Of a stretch of 64,000 nucleotides of DNA, positions 18,561 through 26,494 are shown one piece after another. Positions within the stretch are counted from its first letter, which is position 1; every line of letters begins with the position of its first letter. Origin of the DNA: Rivihabitans pingtungensis (GTDB lineage: Bacteria > Pseudomonadota > Gammaproteobacteria > Burkholderiales > Aquaspirillaceae); the NCBI RefSeq assembly GCF_003201855.1, contig NZ_QJKI01000014.1, positions 1 through 64,000 on the forward strand. Direction: 5' to 3'. The notes beneath the pieces were generated by a model that saw nothing but the letters and a program-made list of their open reading frames with translations, searched no databases and was not told the DNA's origin. The position numbers were made by a program, and so were the translations under genes.

Positions 18561-18639
18561 ACACAGGGTTATCTGCCTGACGTGATGGTGCAGCCTTGCA
18601 GATGGCTTGCGTTTGGCCAGGATCGCTGCACGGAGTGTT

Positions 18640-18750
18640 TAGAGTCGCTAACAAAACTCAGCGAAGCGCCCCTGGCTAGGCGTGTGACCGCAGACAGTAC
18701 AACAAGCAAGGTTACACAACAACGCCAGGGGGTTTTGTTAGCGGCTCTTA
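18640..18750 (+). repeat. Inverted-repeat element copy
   Basis: Nearly the same as the 3991-4107 copy: TAGAGTCGCTAACAAAACTC on the left, CTGGCTAGGCGTGTGACCGC and CAGACAGTACAA in the core, and GGTTTTGTTAGCGGCTCTTA on the right. The right-hand 30 bases match the type copy exactly. A few bases are missing in the centre. Confidence 0.75.
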
Positions 18751-18794
18751 TCCGTGCCTTGTCGCCTTGCAACGATGCATTGCTGAAGCATCAC

Positions 18795-18831
18795 AAAAAC
18801 ACAAGCCGGGGATCGCCCGGCTTGTGTTTTT
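18795..18831. terminator. Bidirectional terminator between MFS and thiolase genes
   Basis: AAAAACACAAGCCGGG, loop GATC region, then CCCGGCTTGTGTTTTT. The hairpin has an A-run on one side and a T-run on the other, so it can end transcripts from both directions. Confidence 0.85.
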
Positions 18832-18856
18832 ACATCATCCTGCCTACGGATAGCGT

Positions 18857-20059
18857 TTACAGGATTTCCAGAATGCCGGCAGCGCCCATGCCGGTGCCGA
18901 TGCACATGGTGACCATGCCATAGCCGGTCTGGCCACGGCGGCGCATGCCGTGCACCAGAGTGGCGGTGCGGATGGCGCCAGTGGCGCCCAGCGGGTGGCC
19001 CAGGGCGATGGCGCCGCCGTTGGGGTTGACCACGGCCGGGTCCAGCTCCAGGTCGCGCATCACCGCCAGCGCCTGGGCGGCAAAGGCTTCGTTCAGCTCA
19101 ATCCATTTCAGGTCAGACTGGGCGATGCCGGCATTGGCCAGGGCAGCGGGGATGGCCACTTTCGGGCCGATGCCCATGATGGCCGGCGGCACGCCTTTGA
19201 CGGCAAAGCTCACATAGCGGGCCAGCGGGGTGAGGTTGAACTGCTTGAGCACCTTTTCGCTGACCAGCACCACGGCGCCAGCGCCGTCGGACATTTGCGA
19301 GCTGTTGCCGGCGGTGACGCTGCCCTTGGCGTCGAACACGGTTTTCAGCTTGGCCAGGCCTTCCAGCGTGGTGTCCAGGCGTGGGCCTTCGTCGGTATCC
19401 AGCACTTTATTGCGCAGAATCACTTCGCCGGTGGCCAGGTTGGGCGTGCGGTAGGTGGCATCCAGCGGGGTGATTTCATTGGCAAAGGCGCCGGACTGGA
19501 TGGCGGCGATGGCGCGGCGGTGGGATTCCACGGCAAAGGCGTCCTGGTCTTCGCGGCTGACTTTCCATTGCTGGGCGACTTTTTCTGCGGTCAGGCCCAT
19601 GCCGTAGGCGATGGCGTAGTTTTCGTCTTTGGCAAAAATGGCCGGGTTCAGCGACACCTTGTTGCCCATCATCGGCACCATGGACATGGATTCCGAACCG
19701 GCGGCAATCACCACGTCGGCTTCGCCAGTGCGGATGCGGTCGGCGGCGATTTGCACGGCGTTGATGCCGGACGAGCAGTAGCGGTTGATGGTGAGGCCGC
19801 CGACGGTTTCCGGCAGGCCGGCCAGCAGGGCGCCGATGCGGGCCATGTTCAGGCCTTGCTCGGCTTCGGGGAAGGCGCAGCCCACCACCACATCGTTGAT
19901 CAGGTTGACGTCCAGTTCCGGCACTTGCGCCAGCGCGCCCTTGAGCACGTGGGCCAGCATGTCATCCGGGCGGACGTGGCGCAGCATGCCGCGCGGGGCT
20001 TTGCCCACCGGAGTGCGGGTGGTGGCGACGATATAGGCTTCTTGAATCTGTTTGCTCAT
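18857..20059 (-). CDS. Acetyl-CoA C-acyltransferase (3-ketoacyl-CoA thiolase, FadA-like)
   Basis: A 400-residue thiolase. The nucleophilic Cys lies in INRYCSSGINAVQIAADRIR (about residue 91), the His in LNEAFAAQALAVMRD / GGAIALGHPLGATGAIR, and the second catalytic Cys in YGMVTMCIGTGMGAAGIL. It cleaves 3-ketoacyl-CoA to acetyl-CoA and a shortened acyl-CoA, in the cytoplasm. It is the second gene of a two-gene operon, 55 bases after the dehydrogenase/hydratase gene. The beta-oxidation role is supported by that partner and by nearby fadL. GGAG precedes the ATG by nine bases. Confidence 0.9.
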   Translation of the reverse strand: MSKQIQEAYIVATTRTPVGKAPRGMLRHVRPDDMLAHVLKGALAQVPELDVNLINDVVVGCAFPEAEQGLNMARIGALLAGLPETVGGLTINRYCSSGINAVQIAADRIRTGEADVVIAAGSESMSMVPMMGNKVSLNPAIFAKDENYAIAYGMGLTAEKVAQQWKVSREDQDAFAVESHRRAIAAIQSGAFANEITPLDATYRTPNLATGEVILRNKVLDTDEGPRLDTTLEGLAKLKTVFDAKGSVTAGNSSQMSDGAGAVVLVSEKVLKQFNLTPLARYVSFAVKGVPPAIMGIGPKVAIPAALANAGIAQSDLKWIELNEAFAAQALAVMRDLELDPAVVNPNGGAIALGHPLGATGAIRTATLVHGMRRRGQTGYGMVTMCIGTGMGAAGILEIL

Positions 20060-20114
20060 GAGGTCATTCTCCAGGCGCGCGCCGGCTGGGCGCGCGCCGC
20101 AAGGGTTCGGGCGA

Positions 20115-22493
20115 TCAGTTGCGCAGCGGCTTGCCAGTGGTCAGCATATTGGCGATGCGCGCCTGGCTCAGCGGGTTTTTCAGCAGGCTCATGAAGGCCT
20201 TGCGCTCCAGATCCAGCAGCCATTGTTCGTCCACCAGCGTGCCGGCTTCCAGGTCGCCGCCGGTCATCACGTCGGCGATCAGGCTGGCGATGGTGAAGTC
20301 ATGCTTGGTGATGAAATTGCCTTCCAGCATGTTCACCAGCTGGCCCTTGATCGAGGCGGCGCCGCTGCGGCCGGCCACCGGGAAGCCCTTGGCTTTCAGC
20401 GGCGGGCGATAGCCGGCTTCGGCCATGGCCAGCGCTTCTTGCTTGGCCACGTACAGCAGCTCGTGCACATTGAACACCACGGTGTCGGTCTTTTTCAGGT
20501 AGCCGATGGCCTGGCCTTCCAGCGCGCTGGTGCCCACCTTGGCGGTGGCGATGGCCATGAAATAGTCTTTCAGCGCGGCCAGCACGTCGCCACGGGATTC
20601 CTGCGCGGCGCGCAGGGCAAATTCCTTGCAGCCGCCGCCGCCCGGCAGCAGGCCCACGCCCACTTCCACCAGACCGATATAGGTTTCCAGCGCCGCCACC
20701 ACCTTGTCGCAGTGCATCAGGAACTCGCAGCCGCCGCCAAAGGCGTAGCCTTGCGAGGCCGCCACCACCGGCACCAGGCTGTAGCGCAGGCGCATCGAGG
20801 TGTTCTGGAACTGACGCACGGTGTCGTCAATCGCCGCCCAGTTGCCGGTCATGAAGGCCGGCATCATCGATTGCAGGTCGGCGCCCACCGAGAACGGTTC
20901 TTCGGTTTGCCAGATCACCAGGGCTTTATATTGTGCTTCGGCCAGGTCGATGGCCTTGTTCAGCCCTTCGATCACTGCCGGGCCAATGGCGTGGGCCTTG
21001 GAGGTGAAGCTCACCACCAGCACGCCGTCGCCCGAGGTGAAGGCGCGCACGCCGCCTTCGGTTTCGAACACGGTTTCGCCCAGTTGCGGCGCGTCTTCGC
21101 CCAGCACGCGGGCCGGGGCCAGCTGGCGCTGGTAAACGTCCAGGGTGGAGCGGCCGGCCAGTGTGCCTTGGGCGGCGTTGTACGAGCCGTGGGCAAAGTG
21201 CACGCCGGCGCGGTCGGCTTCCAGCGCCCAGGCCGGCAGCGCGGCCTGGCTCAGGCTGTGGCCAGCGGCGATGTCTTCTTGCATCCAGCCGGCCACTTGC
21301 TGCCAGCCGGCGGCCTGCCAGGTTTCAAACGGGCCAACCGACCAGCCAAAGCCCCAGCGGATGGCCAGGTCGAGGTCGCGGGCGTTGTCGGCCACGTCAG
21401 CCAGGTGATAGGCGATGTAGTGGAACACATCGCGAAAGCACGCCCACAGGAACTGCGCCTGCGGGTGCTGGCTGTCGCGCAGCTTTTTGAATTTCACCGC
21501 CGGGTTGGGTTCTTTCAGGATAGCCTTGACCGCGTCGTCGCCTTTTTCGCCGGCATTGACGTATTCACCCTTGGCCGGGTCGAGCACCAGGGTTTGCTTG
21601 CCTTCTTTTTTGTAGATGCCGCACTTGGTTTTTTGCCCCAGTGCGCCTTTTTCAATCAGCGCGGCCAGCCAGGCCGGGGTTTTGAACAGGCCGTGCCACG
21701 GGTCGTTGGGCAGGGTGTCCTGCATGGTCTTGACCACGTGGGCGAAGGTGTCCAGGCCCACCACGTCGGCGGTGCGGAAGGTGGCGGATTTCGGGCGGCC
21801 CAGGCGCGGGCCGGTGAGGTCGTCTACCACGTCAAAGCGGATGCCGTATTTTTCGGCATTGGCGATGGTGGCCAGCATGGAGAACACGCCGATGCGGTTG
21901 GCGACAAAGTTCGGGGTGTCTTTGGCGCGCACCACGCCCTTGCCCAGGGTGGTGACCAGGAAGCGCTCCAGGTTGTCCAGCACGCCAGCGTCGCTGGTCA
22001 GGCAGGGGATGATTTCCACCAGGTGCATATAGCGCGGCGGGTTGAAAAAGTGCACGCCGCAAAAGCGCGGGCGCAGGCTGTCCGGGCAGGCCTGGGCCAG
22101 GGTGTTGATGCTCAGGCCCGAGGTGTTGGTGGCAAAAATGCTGTTTTCGCCCAGGTGCGGCGCCACCTTGTGGTATAGGTCGGCTTTCCAGTCCATGCGT
22201 TCGGCGATGGCTTCAATCACCAGGTCGCAGTCTTTGAGCAAGTGCAGGTGTTCTTCGTAGTTGGCCGGGGTGATGTAGTCGGCGCGGTCAGCGGCGGCCA
22301 GCGGGGCCGGCTTGAGCTTTTTCAGGTTGGCGATGGCTTTCAGCGCGATGCTGCTTTTGTCGCCTTCTTTGGCCGGCAGGTCGAACAACACGGTTTGCAC
22401 CTTGGCGTTGACCAGGTGGGCGGCGATTTGCGCCCCCATCACACCGGCGCCGAGCACGGCCACCTTGCGTACGTTGAATTTCGCTTGAGACAT
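20115..22493 (-). CDS. 3-hydroxyacyl-CoA dehydrogenase / enoyl-CoA hydratase, FadN-type domain order
   Basis: A 792-residue bifunctional beta-oxidation enzyme. The N-terminus is the NAD-binding domain (KVAVLGAGVMGAQIAAHLVNA), with HFFNPPRYMHLVEIIP and NFVANRIGVFSMLATI following; the middle holds the dehydrogenase C-terminal domains; the C-terminal 200 residues are a crotonase fold (PFSVGADLQSMM, AASQGYAFGGGCEFLMHCD, EVGVGLLPGGGG). This dehydrogenase-first order is that of Bacillus FadN and its proteobacterial relatives, opposite to E. coli FadB. The start at 22491-22493 begins directly at the Rossmann fold; an upstream frame to 22607 is spurious. It makes 3-ketoacyl-CoA for the thiolase that follows. 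Confidence 0.9.
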   Translation of the reverse strand: MSQAKFNVRKVAVLGAGVMGAQIAAHLVNAKVQTVLFDLPAKEGDKSSIALKAIANLKKLKPAPLAAADRADYITPANYEEHLHLLKDCDLVIEAIAERMDWKADLYHKVAPHLGENSIFATNTSGLSINTLAQACPDSLRPRFCGVHFFNPPRYMHLVEIIPCLTSDAGVLDNLERFLVTTLGKGVVRAKDTPNFVANRIGVFSMLATIANAEKYGIRFDVVDDLTGPRLGRPKSATFRTADVVGLDTFAHVVKTMQDTLPNDPWHGLFKTPAWLAALIEKGALGQKTKCGIYKKEGKQTLVLDPAKGEYVNAGEKGDDAVKAILKEPNPAVKFKKLRDSQHPQAQFLWACFRDVFHYIAYHLADVADNARDLDLAIRWGFGWSVGPFETWQAAGWQQVAGWMQEDIAAGHSLSQAALPAWALEADRAGVHFAHGSYNAAQGTLAGRSTLDVYQRQLAPARVLGEDAPQLGETVFETEGGVRAFTSGDGVLVVSFTSKAHAIGPAVIEGLNKAIDLAEAQYKALVIWQTEEPFSVGADLQSMMPAFMTGNWAAIDDTVRQFQNTSMRLRYSLVPVVAASQGYAFGGGCEFLMHCDKVVAALETYIGLVEVGVGLLPGGGGCKEFALRAAQESRGDVLAALKDYFMAIATAKVGTSALEGQAIGYLKKTDTVVFNVHELLYVAKQEALAMAEAGYRPPLKAKGFPVAGRSGAASIKGQLVNMLEGNFITKHDFTIASLIADVMTGGDLEAGTLVDEQWLLDLERKAFMSLLKNPLSQARIANMLTTGKPLRN

Positions 22494-22640
22494 GGTTACC
22501 TCAGTTTGGTCAGCACTTGCGAAACAGGCGGAGTCCCTGCGATTGCCGGTGTGCGCCCGGTTGGAATCCTGTATGCATCTCCGCCCACGGCCGGGTGGCC
22601 TGGCCACCCGATGGTTTGACGTCAGAGCGCCAAGTATAAA

Positions 22641-22660
22641 TCAAACGTTTTAAACGGTTG
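22641..22660. promoter_or_regulatory. Candidate operator upstream of the fatty-acid operon
   Basis: TCAAACGTTTTAAACGGTTG is an A+T-rich imperfect palindrome built of AAAC/GTTT units, about 150 bases before the dehydrogenase start. AAAC-GTTT palindromes are bound by TetR-type fatty-acid regulators such as PsrA. The match is by eye. Confidence 0.35.
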
Positions 22661-22719
22661 TTTTTATTTTTTTCCCGACCGGCGCAAGCCAGGTCGGGAA
22701 GAAGCGCTGGCCATAAGCC

Positions 22720-22831
22720 GCGCCGTTCACAAAACCCAGCGAAGCGATCCTGGCTAGGCGTGTGACCGCAGACAGTACAAGCAGTACGGCAAGGTCACAC
22801 CACAACGCCAGGAGGGTTTTGTGCACGGCGC
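22720..22831 (+). repeat. Inverted-repeat element copy
   Basis: Left end GCGCCGTTCACAAAACCC and right end GGGTTTTGTGCACGGCGC are inverted repeats with one mismatch; the core matches the type copy (CTGGCTAGGCGTGTGACC, CAGACAGTACAAGCAGTACG). The two ends have changed together away from the type copy, which suggests selection for pairing or an origin from another subtype. It ends 23 bases from the fadL stop. Confidence 0.75.
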
Positions 22832-22854
22832 ATCAGGCCAGCGTTGACACTCTA

Positions 22855-24330
22855 TCAGAACTGGTAATTGTATTGCACGCCCAGAATGTGCGCATGGCTC
22901 TTGTAATCCGCCTGGCCATTGGTGTAGCTGGACACGCAATTCACTGCGCCGGCAGTGCTGCCGCCGCAATAGCCATTGACCTGTGCCTTGGAGTTCTTGA
23001 TGTAGATATAGCTGTAAGCGGCGTTGATCGAGCTGTTTTTGTTCAGATCATACTTGCCACCGAACGACAGCCAGATACGATCGTTGTCCGGCATGGTGGA
23101 CAGGCGGTGCTGCTCGTCCGGCACCGGCGATTGGTCATAGGCCACGCCAAAACGCAGTTGCAGCGGAGCGCTGTATTGGTAGGTGGCGCCAACAGCCACT
23201 TTCCAGGTGTCTTTCCAGTCGGGCACCAGGGTGGTCTTGTCAGCGGTCTGGCCGGCAAAGTTGCTGGCGCTGTACGGCGCGGACTTGGGTTGGCTGTAGT
23301 TGATCGACAACGAATCAAAGCGCGAGTGGCGCGTCCAGGTCACATCGCCCATCACCGCCCACTTGCTGTCCAGCTGCTTGAAGCCATGCACCGACAGGGA
23401 TTCCGGGGTTTTGATGTCCACGCGGGCGTCGCTGTCGATATAGCCGCGCGAGGCCGCGGCCTGGCCGGCCAGCGTGGCCGGGGTGGTCCAGTCAGCCGTG
23501 CCCTTCAGGCTGTGCTTGATGGCCGAGCGATAGGACAGGCCCACGCGGGTGGACGGGTCGATTTCCCACATCCAGCCCAGGTTAAAGCCAAAGCCCCAAT
23601 CCTTGCCTTCCACTTCGGCATAGCCATCGGAGTTGCCATGGCCGCCACCCACACCTGGCAGCAGGCTGTTCAGCGCCGGGTTGGCGCTGCCGCCAAAGTT
23701 GGCATACTGACGCAGCGAGGCTTCAGCGTGCTGGGCAATCACCCCCACGGCCAGTGAGTGCTGGTCATTGAGCTTGAACGCCACGGTCGGGTTGATGTCG
23801 ATGGTGGTCAGCGAGGTCTGGTTGACGTTGTAACGCAACACGGAATCGCGCTGGTATTCGGTTTCCGAGGCAAACGGCACATAAATGCCCACACCCACGG
23901 TCACCCGGTCATTCAGCTGGTGAGTCAGGTACATGTGCGGCACGGCCAGGAGGTCGTCGGTGAGCTTGCCGCTGGTGCTGCCAGAAATCGCCGCGGCGCG
24001 GTTCAGGCCGGCTGGCACGGTGGCGCCATTGGGCAGCGGCTGGGCAGCGTAGGGCTGGGTGGGGTAGCTGGCGCTGGCGTTGTTGTACTTGACGCTGGGG
24101 GCCACCAGATTCAGTGCGCCCGAGAAGTTGGTGCCCTGCAGACGAGTCATGCCAGCCGGGTTATAAAACAGGGTGGTGGCGTCGGTGGCTTCAGCAGCGC
24201 TGGCATTGGCCGTGGCTTGTGCACTGACCGACTGGGTGCCGAAGTGATAACCGGAGGCGTGGGCGGTCAGGCTGGCGCCGGCCAGCGCGCCCATCGTCAT
24301 GATGGACAGGCTCAGGGTGTTGAGTTTCAT
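22855..24330 (-). CDS. fadL: Long-chain fatty acid outer-membrane channel (FadL family)
   Basis: A 491-residue OMPP1/FadL/TodX protein. It has a signal peptide (MKLNTLSLSIMTMGALAGASLTAHA), the hatch-domain start SGYHFGTQSVSAQATANASAAEA, the family hallmark TLFYNPAGMTRL, alternating beta-barrel strands, and a C-terminal aromatic (LGVQYNYQF) suited to BAM insertion. It lets hydrophobic compounds, typically long-chain fatty acids, cross the outer membrane. Location beside the thiolase/dehydrogenase operon supports fatty-acid use. It is transcribed separately, with its own palindromic upstream sites. Confidence 0.9.
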   Translation of the reverse strand: MKLNTLSLSIMTMGALAGASLTAHASGYHFGTQSVSAQATANASAAEATDATTLFYNPAGMTRLQGTNFSGALNLVAPSVKYNNASASYPTQPYAAQPLPNGATVPAGLNRAAAISGSTSGKLTDDLLAVPHMYLTHQLNDRVTVGVGIYVPFASETEYQRDSVLRYNVNQTSLTTIDINPTVAFKLNDQHSLAVGVIAQHAEASLRQYANFGGSANPALNSLLPGVGGGHGNSDGYAEVEGKDWGFGFNLGWMWEIDPSTRVGLSYRSAIKHSLKGTADWTTPATLAGQAAASRGYIDSDARVDIKTPESLSVHGFKQLDSKWAVMGDVTWTRHSRFDSLSINYSQPKSAPYSASNFAGQTADKTTLVPDWKDTWKVAVGATYQYSAPLQLRFGVAYDQSPVPDEQHRLSTMPDNDRIWLSFGGKYDLNKNSSINAAYSYIYIKNSKAQVNGYCGGSTAGAVNCVSSYTNGQADYKSHAHILGVQYNYQF

Positions 24331-24487
24331 GCGTTCTTCCTCTTATTTCCAGCGTGGACGGACGTTGGTGTTATGGCTTGAGGTCATGCCGTCGAGGGCA
24401 TCCCTGCGTCGGATACTAGCAAAGATTTTTTATCGGCGAGAAGCCTGTTTCGTACATTTATTCCAAACACTCGTTTAACACGATGAC

Positions 24488-24536
24488 TTGTTGTATTTAC
24501 GCAACTTAGCACAATTTTTCATGTTGCGATGCAACA
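24488..24536. promoter_or_regulatory. Palindromic sites upstream of fadL
   Basis: Two GTTG...CAAC palindromes stand side by side about 160-205 bases before the fadL start: TTGTTGTATTTACGCAACTT at 24489-24508 and the perfect TGTTGCGATGCAACA at 24522-24536. The second is the same apart from its central base as a site at the ackA promoter (45374-45388). They look like binding sites of one dimeric regulator. Confidence 0.5.
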
Positions 24537-24627
24537 AGACCCAGGCTGCCGATCTGACGGCAAGGCTTGCCAGCACTGGATTTCAGGGTTTTTGGCTGCT
24601 GGCAAGGCACAGTGTTGACAAAAAACC

Positions 24628-25026
24628 TCAGCTAATCAACCGCGAACGTCCGTCGTCGTCCACCGCCACAAACGTCATAACCGCTTCGGTGATGCGCACA
24701 CAGCCGCCATCCAGGCGCTCGGCAAACACCTCCACCTTGCTGGTGATGGATTTTTGCCCCAGGCGCAGCCGCTCGACGTAAAAGCTCACCACATCGCCAA
24801 GCAAGATGGGCATGGCAAACTGAAAGGCATTCACCGCCACGGTGGTCACCGGGCCCTTGGCCACCCGCTCGGCGTCCAGTGCGCCGGCCAGGTCCATTTT
24901 GGCCATCAGCCAGCCGGCATGCACCTTGCCGTGGGCATTGGTGCTGCGCGGCTCGGCGTTGACCCGCAGCATGGGCATGCGGTCTTTGGGCAATTCACAA
25001 CGTTCGGCATTGGCGCGGTCAGGCAT
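24628..25026 (-). CDS. Acyl-CoA thioesterase (hotdog fold, YciA/ACOT-like)
   Basis: A 132-residue hotdog-fold protein. NAHGKVHAGWLMAKMDLAGALDA is the family motif in which the Asn/His-Asp/Gly residues shape the CoA site; AVNAFQFAMPILLGDVVSFYVERLRLGQKSI and VRITEAVMTFVAVD complete the fold. It hydrolyses acyl-CoA to free acid and CoA in the cytoplasm. It sits upstream of fadL on the same strand but 297 bases away with separate upstream sites, so it is probably transcribed on its own. Confidence 0.85.
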   Translation of the reverse strand: MPDRANAERCELPKDRMPMLRVNAEPRSTNAHGKVHAGWLMAKMDLAGALDAERVAKGPVTTVAVNAFQFAMPILLGDVVSFYVERLRLGQKSITSKVEVFAERLDGGCVRITEAVMTFVAVDDDGRSRLIS

Positions 25027-25213
25027 GGCGGGTCTCCCTGGCTCTCAGAATAGAGCGTGATTTCTGGCAAACGATGCCGTCAGCTTAGCATCGCTGGCGG
25101 CAAGCGCCAGCACCCATCACGGACAACGCTTTTGTCATCCGGCACAAGATGCCATATCTGTTTGTATTAATCTTTGATCTGGAATGAAAAAGCCCGACAC
25201 CAGCGCTTGGCCT

Positions 25214-25323
25214 CGCGCACAACACTCAGCAAAGCGGCTCTGGCCAGGCGGATGACCGCAGACAGTAAAGGAGTACGGCAAAGTCATCCCACAACGCCAG
25301 AGGGGCTTGGTGAGCAACCCTTA
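25214..25323 (+). repeat. Inverted-repeat element copy
   Basis: CGCGCACAACACTCAGCAAA on the left, CTGGCCAGGCGGATGACCGC and CAGACAGTAAAGGAGTACGG in the core, GGGGCTTGGTGAGCAACCC plus TTA on the right. The last TTA (25321-25323) is the stop codon of the ferredoxin gene. Confidence 0.7.
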
Positions 25324-25656
25324 CCAGCGCACTTCCCAATCCTCTTCGCCCACAATCAGACTGCACGCCAGCCGCCAGCGCTCGGGGCTGTCGTCGATGG
25401 TGTCGCGCGCCTGGGTGGCGGCGTCGATCAAGCCGTGGCGCGCTTGCACATTGCGCTCTTTGCGCGGCCAGGGTGTGTCGCGTGGTTGCTGGGCGTGGGT
25501 GATGCGCACCTGGCACGCGCAGCAGGTGCCGTGGCCACAGCGCCAGTACAGCGGCACCTCGGCGCGGCGCACCACGTCGATCAGCGCCTCACCTGGGGTG
25601 GCGTCCAGGATTTTCGGCTCGGGCAGCGCGGGGTGAATGAAGGTGATGCGGGGCAT
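25321..25656 (-). CDS. Small [2Fe-2S] ferredoxin
   Basis: A 111-residue plant-type [2Fe-2S] ferredoxin domain protein. The cluster ligands are C-x4-C-x2-C in WRCGHGTCCACQV plus a fourth Cys in WRLACSLIVG near the end. The strand pattern before it (ITFIHP...ILDATPGEALIDVVRRAEVPLY) fits the beta-grasp fold. It is an electron carrier with unknown partner; no reductase or oxygenase lies next to it. The C-terminal stop is the terminal TTA of the adjacent repeat element. Confidence 0.82.
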   Translation of the reverse strand: MPRITFIHPALPEPKILDATPGEALIDVVRRAEVPLYWRCGHGTCCACQVRITHAQQPRDTPWPRKERNVQARHGLIDAATQARDTIDDSPERWRLACSLIVGEEDWEVRW

Positions 25657-26129
25657 GGTAGGGATCAGCGGGCAAAAGGGCCGGTGTTGGCAGAGGGAAT
25701 TTTAGACCGCCCCATGCGCCACGCACAGAGATACTGCGCGGGGTATGGTTTATGGTGAATCTTCCGGCAGACCATGAGCAAATCACGCCGTAGCCCTGCG
25801 TCTACGCCCCCCATGTTCAGAATATTTCCGAAGGAAACGCAGACGGTGTGCGGCATTGGCTGGAAAAAGGTGAGCCCCTGAGCGCCCACTCAACACCCCA
25901 TTGATACGAGTGTCGTGGTCTAATTTTTCTTGTTCGCCCGCGCTTATCAATGATGCGGCCCATCTCAGCCAACCGGGCAGCCCTCCAAGGGTCAATCTGC
26001 CGTACGCTGAACATCAGTCGCTCGGGCTTGCATCACACTTTCCAGCACCGTGACCACCCGGTGTGCAAGCTGCGCACCGAAACCCTGTTCCTAGCGGCAG
26101 CCTGGAAGACGTGGCCGACTGCGCCCCCC
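25657..26129. other. Non-coding, apparently decayed DNA
   Basis: Short frames only, in mixed base composition, without ribosome sites or recognisable families. A minus-strand frame at 25817-26014 (MFSVRQIDPWRAARLAEMGRII...) has protein-like composition but no family I can name. Followed by a gene remnant. Confidence 0.4.
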
Positions 26130-26348
26130 CTTGTGCAGACCGCCGGCCCCGCCGCACAACTGACCCTGGCGCAACTGCGCGCCCTGGGCGTGCGCCGCAT
26201 CAGCACCGACAGCGCCCTCGCCCGCGCCGCCTTCACCGCCCTCCACCACGCCGCCAACGATATGCTGAACAAGGGAAGCTTTGCTTATGCGGGGGTGGCG
26301 CTGTCGGGGGAGGTGTTGGATGGGGTGATGGGGGAGGCGGTGGAATGA
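26130..26348 (+). pseudogene. 3' remnant of an isocitrate lyase / PEP mutase superfamily gene
   Basis: The frame encodes QLTLAQLRALGVRRISTDSA, then LARAAFTALHHAANDMLNKGSFAYAG. This is the last helix region of the 2-methylisocitrate lyase/PEP-phosphomutase superfamily, where LAALGVRRIS-GSALARAA-GAL--AA-EML--G-F is typical. The (beta/alpha)8 barrel with the catalytic residues is absent; upstream sequence is unrelated. A stop follows at the natural end of the family. I read it as a truncated, non-functional gene end. Confidence 0.6.
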
Positions 26349-26494
26349 GGTGTTCTCCACCTGAGGCGGTGGAGAGGAGGTCGTGATACGGGTAGATGCT
26401 CAAGATATGGTTTTTATTTGCCTTGGGTTTTTGAGGCTACCTTTGCTTTCAGGGGGTATGTTTAAGTGATTTTTTCATAAAAAGGATTTTTTCT

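Larger units (their letters stand above)
18561..18856. other. Intergenic region between convergent MFS and thiolase genes
   Basis: Contains a repeat-element copy (18640-18750) and a bidirectional terminator (18795-18831). No gene seen. Confidence 0.6.
22494..22854. other. Intergenic region upstream of the beta-oxidation operon
   Basis: Contains the operon promoter region with a candidate operator (22641-22660), a hairpin CCCGACC...GGTCGGG (about 22675-22699) and a repeat-element copy (22720-22831). No gene seen. Confidence 0.55.
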
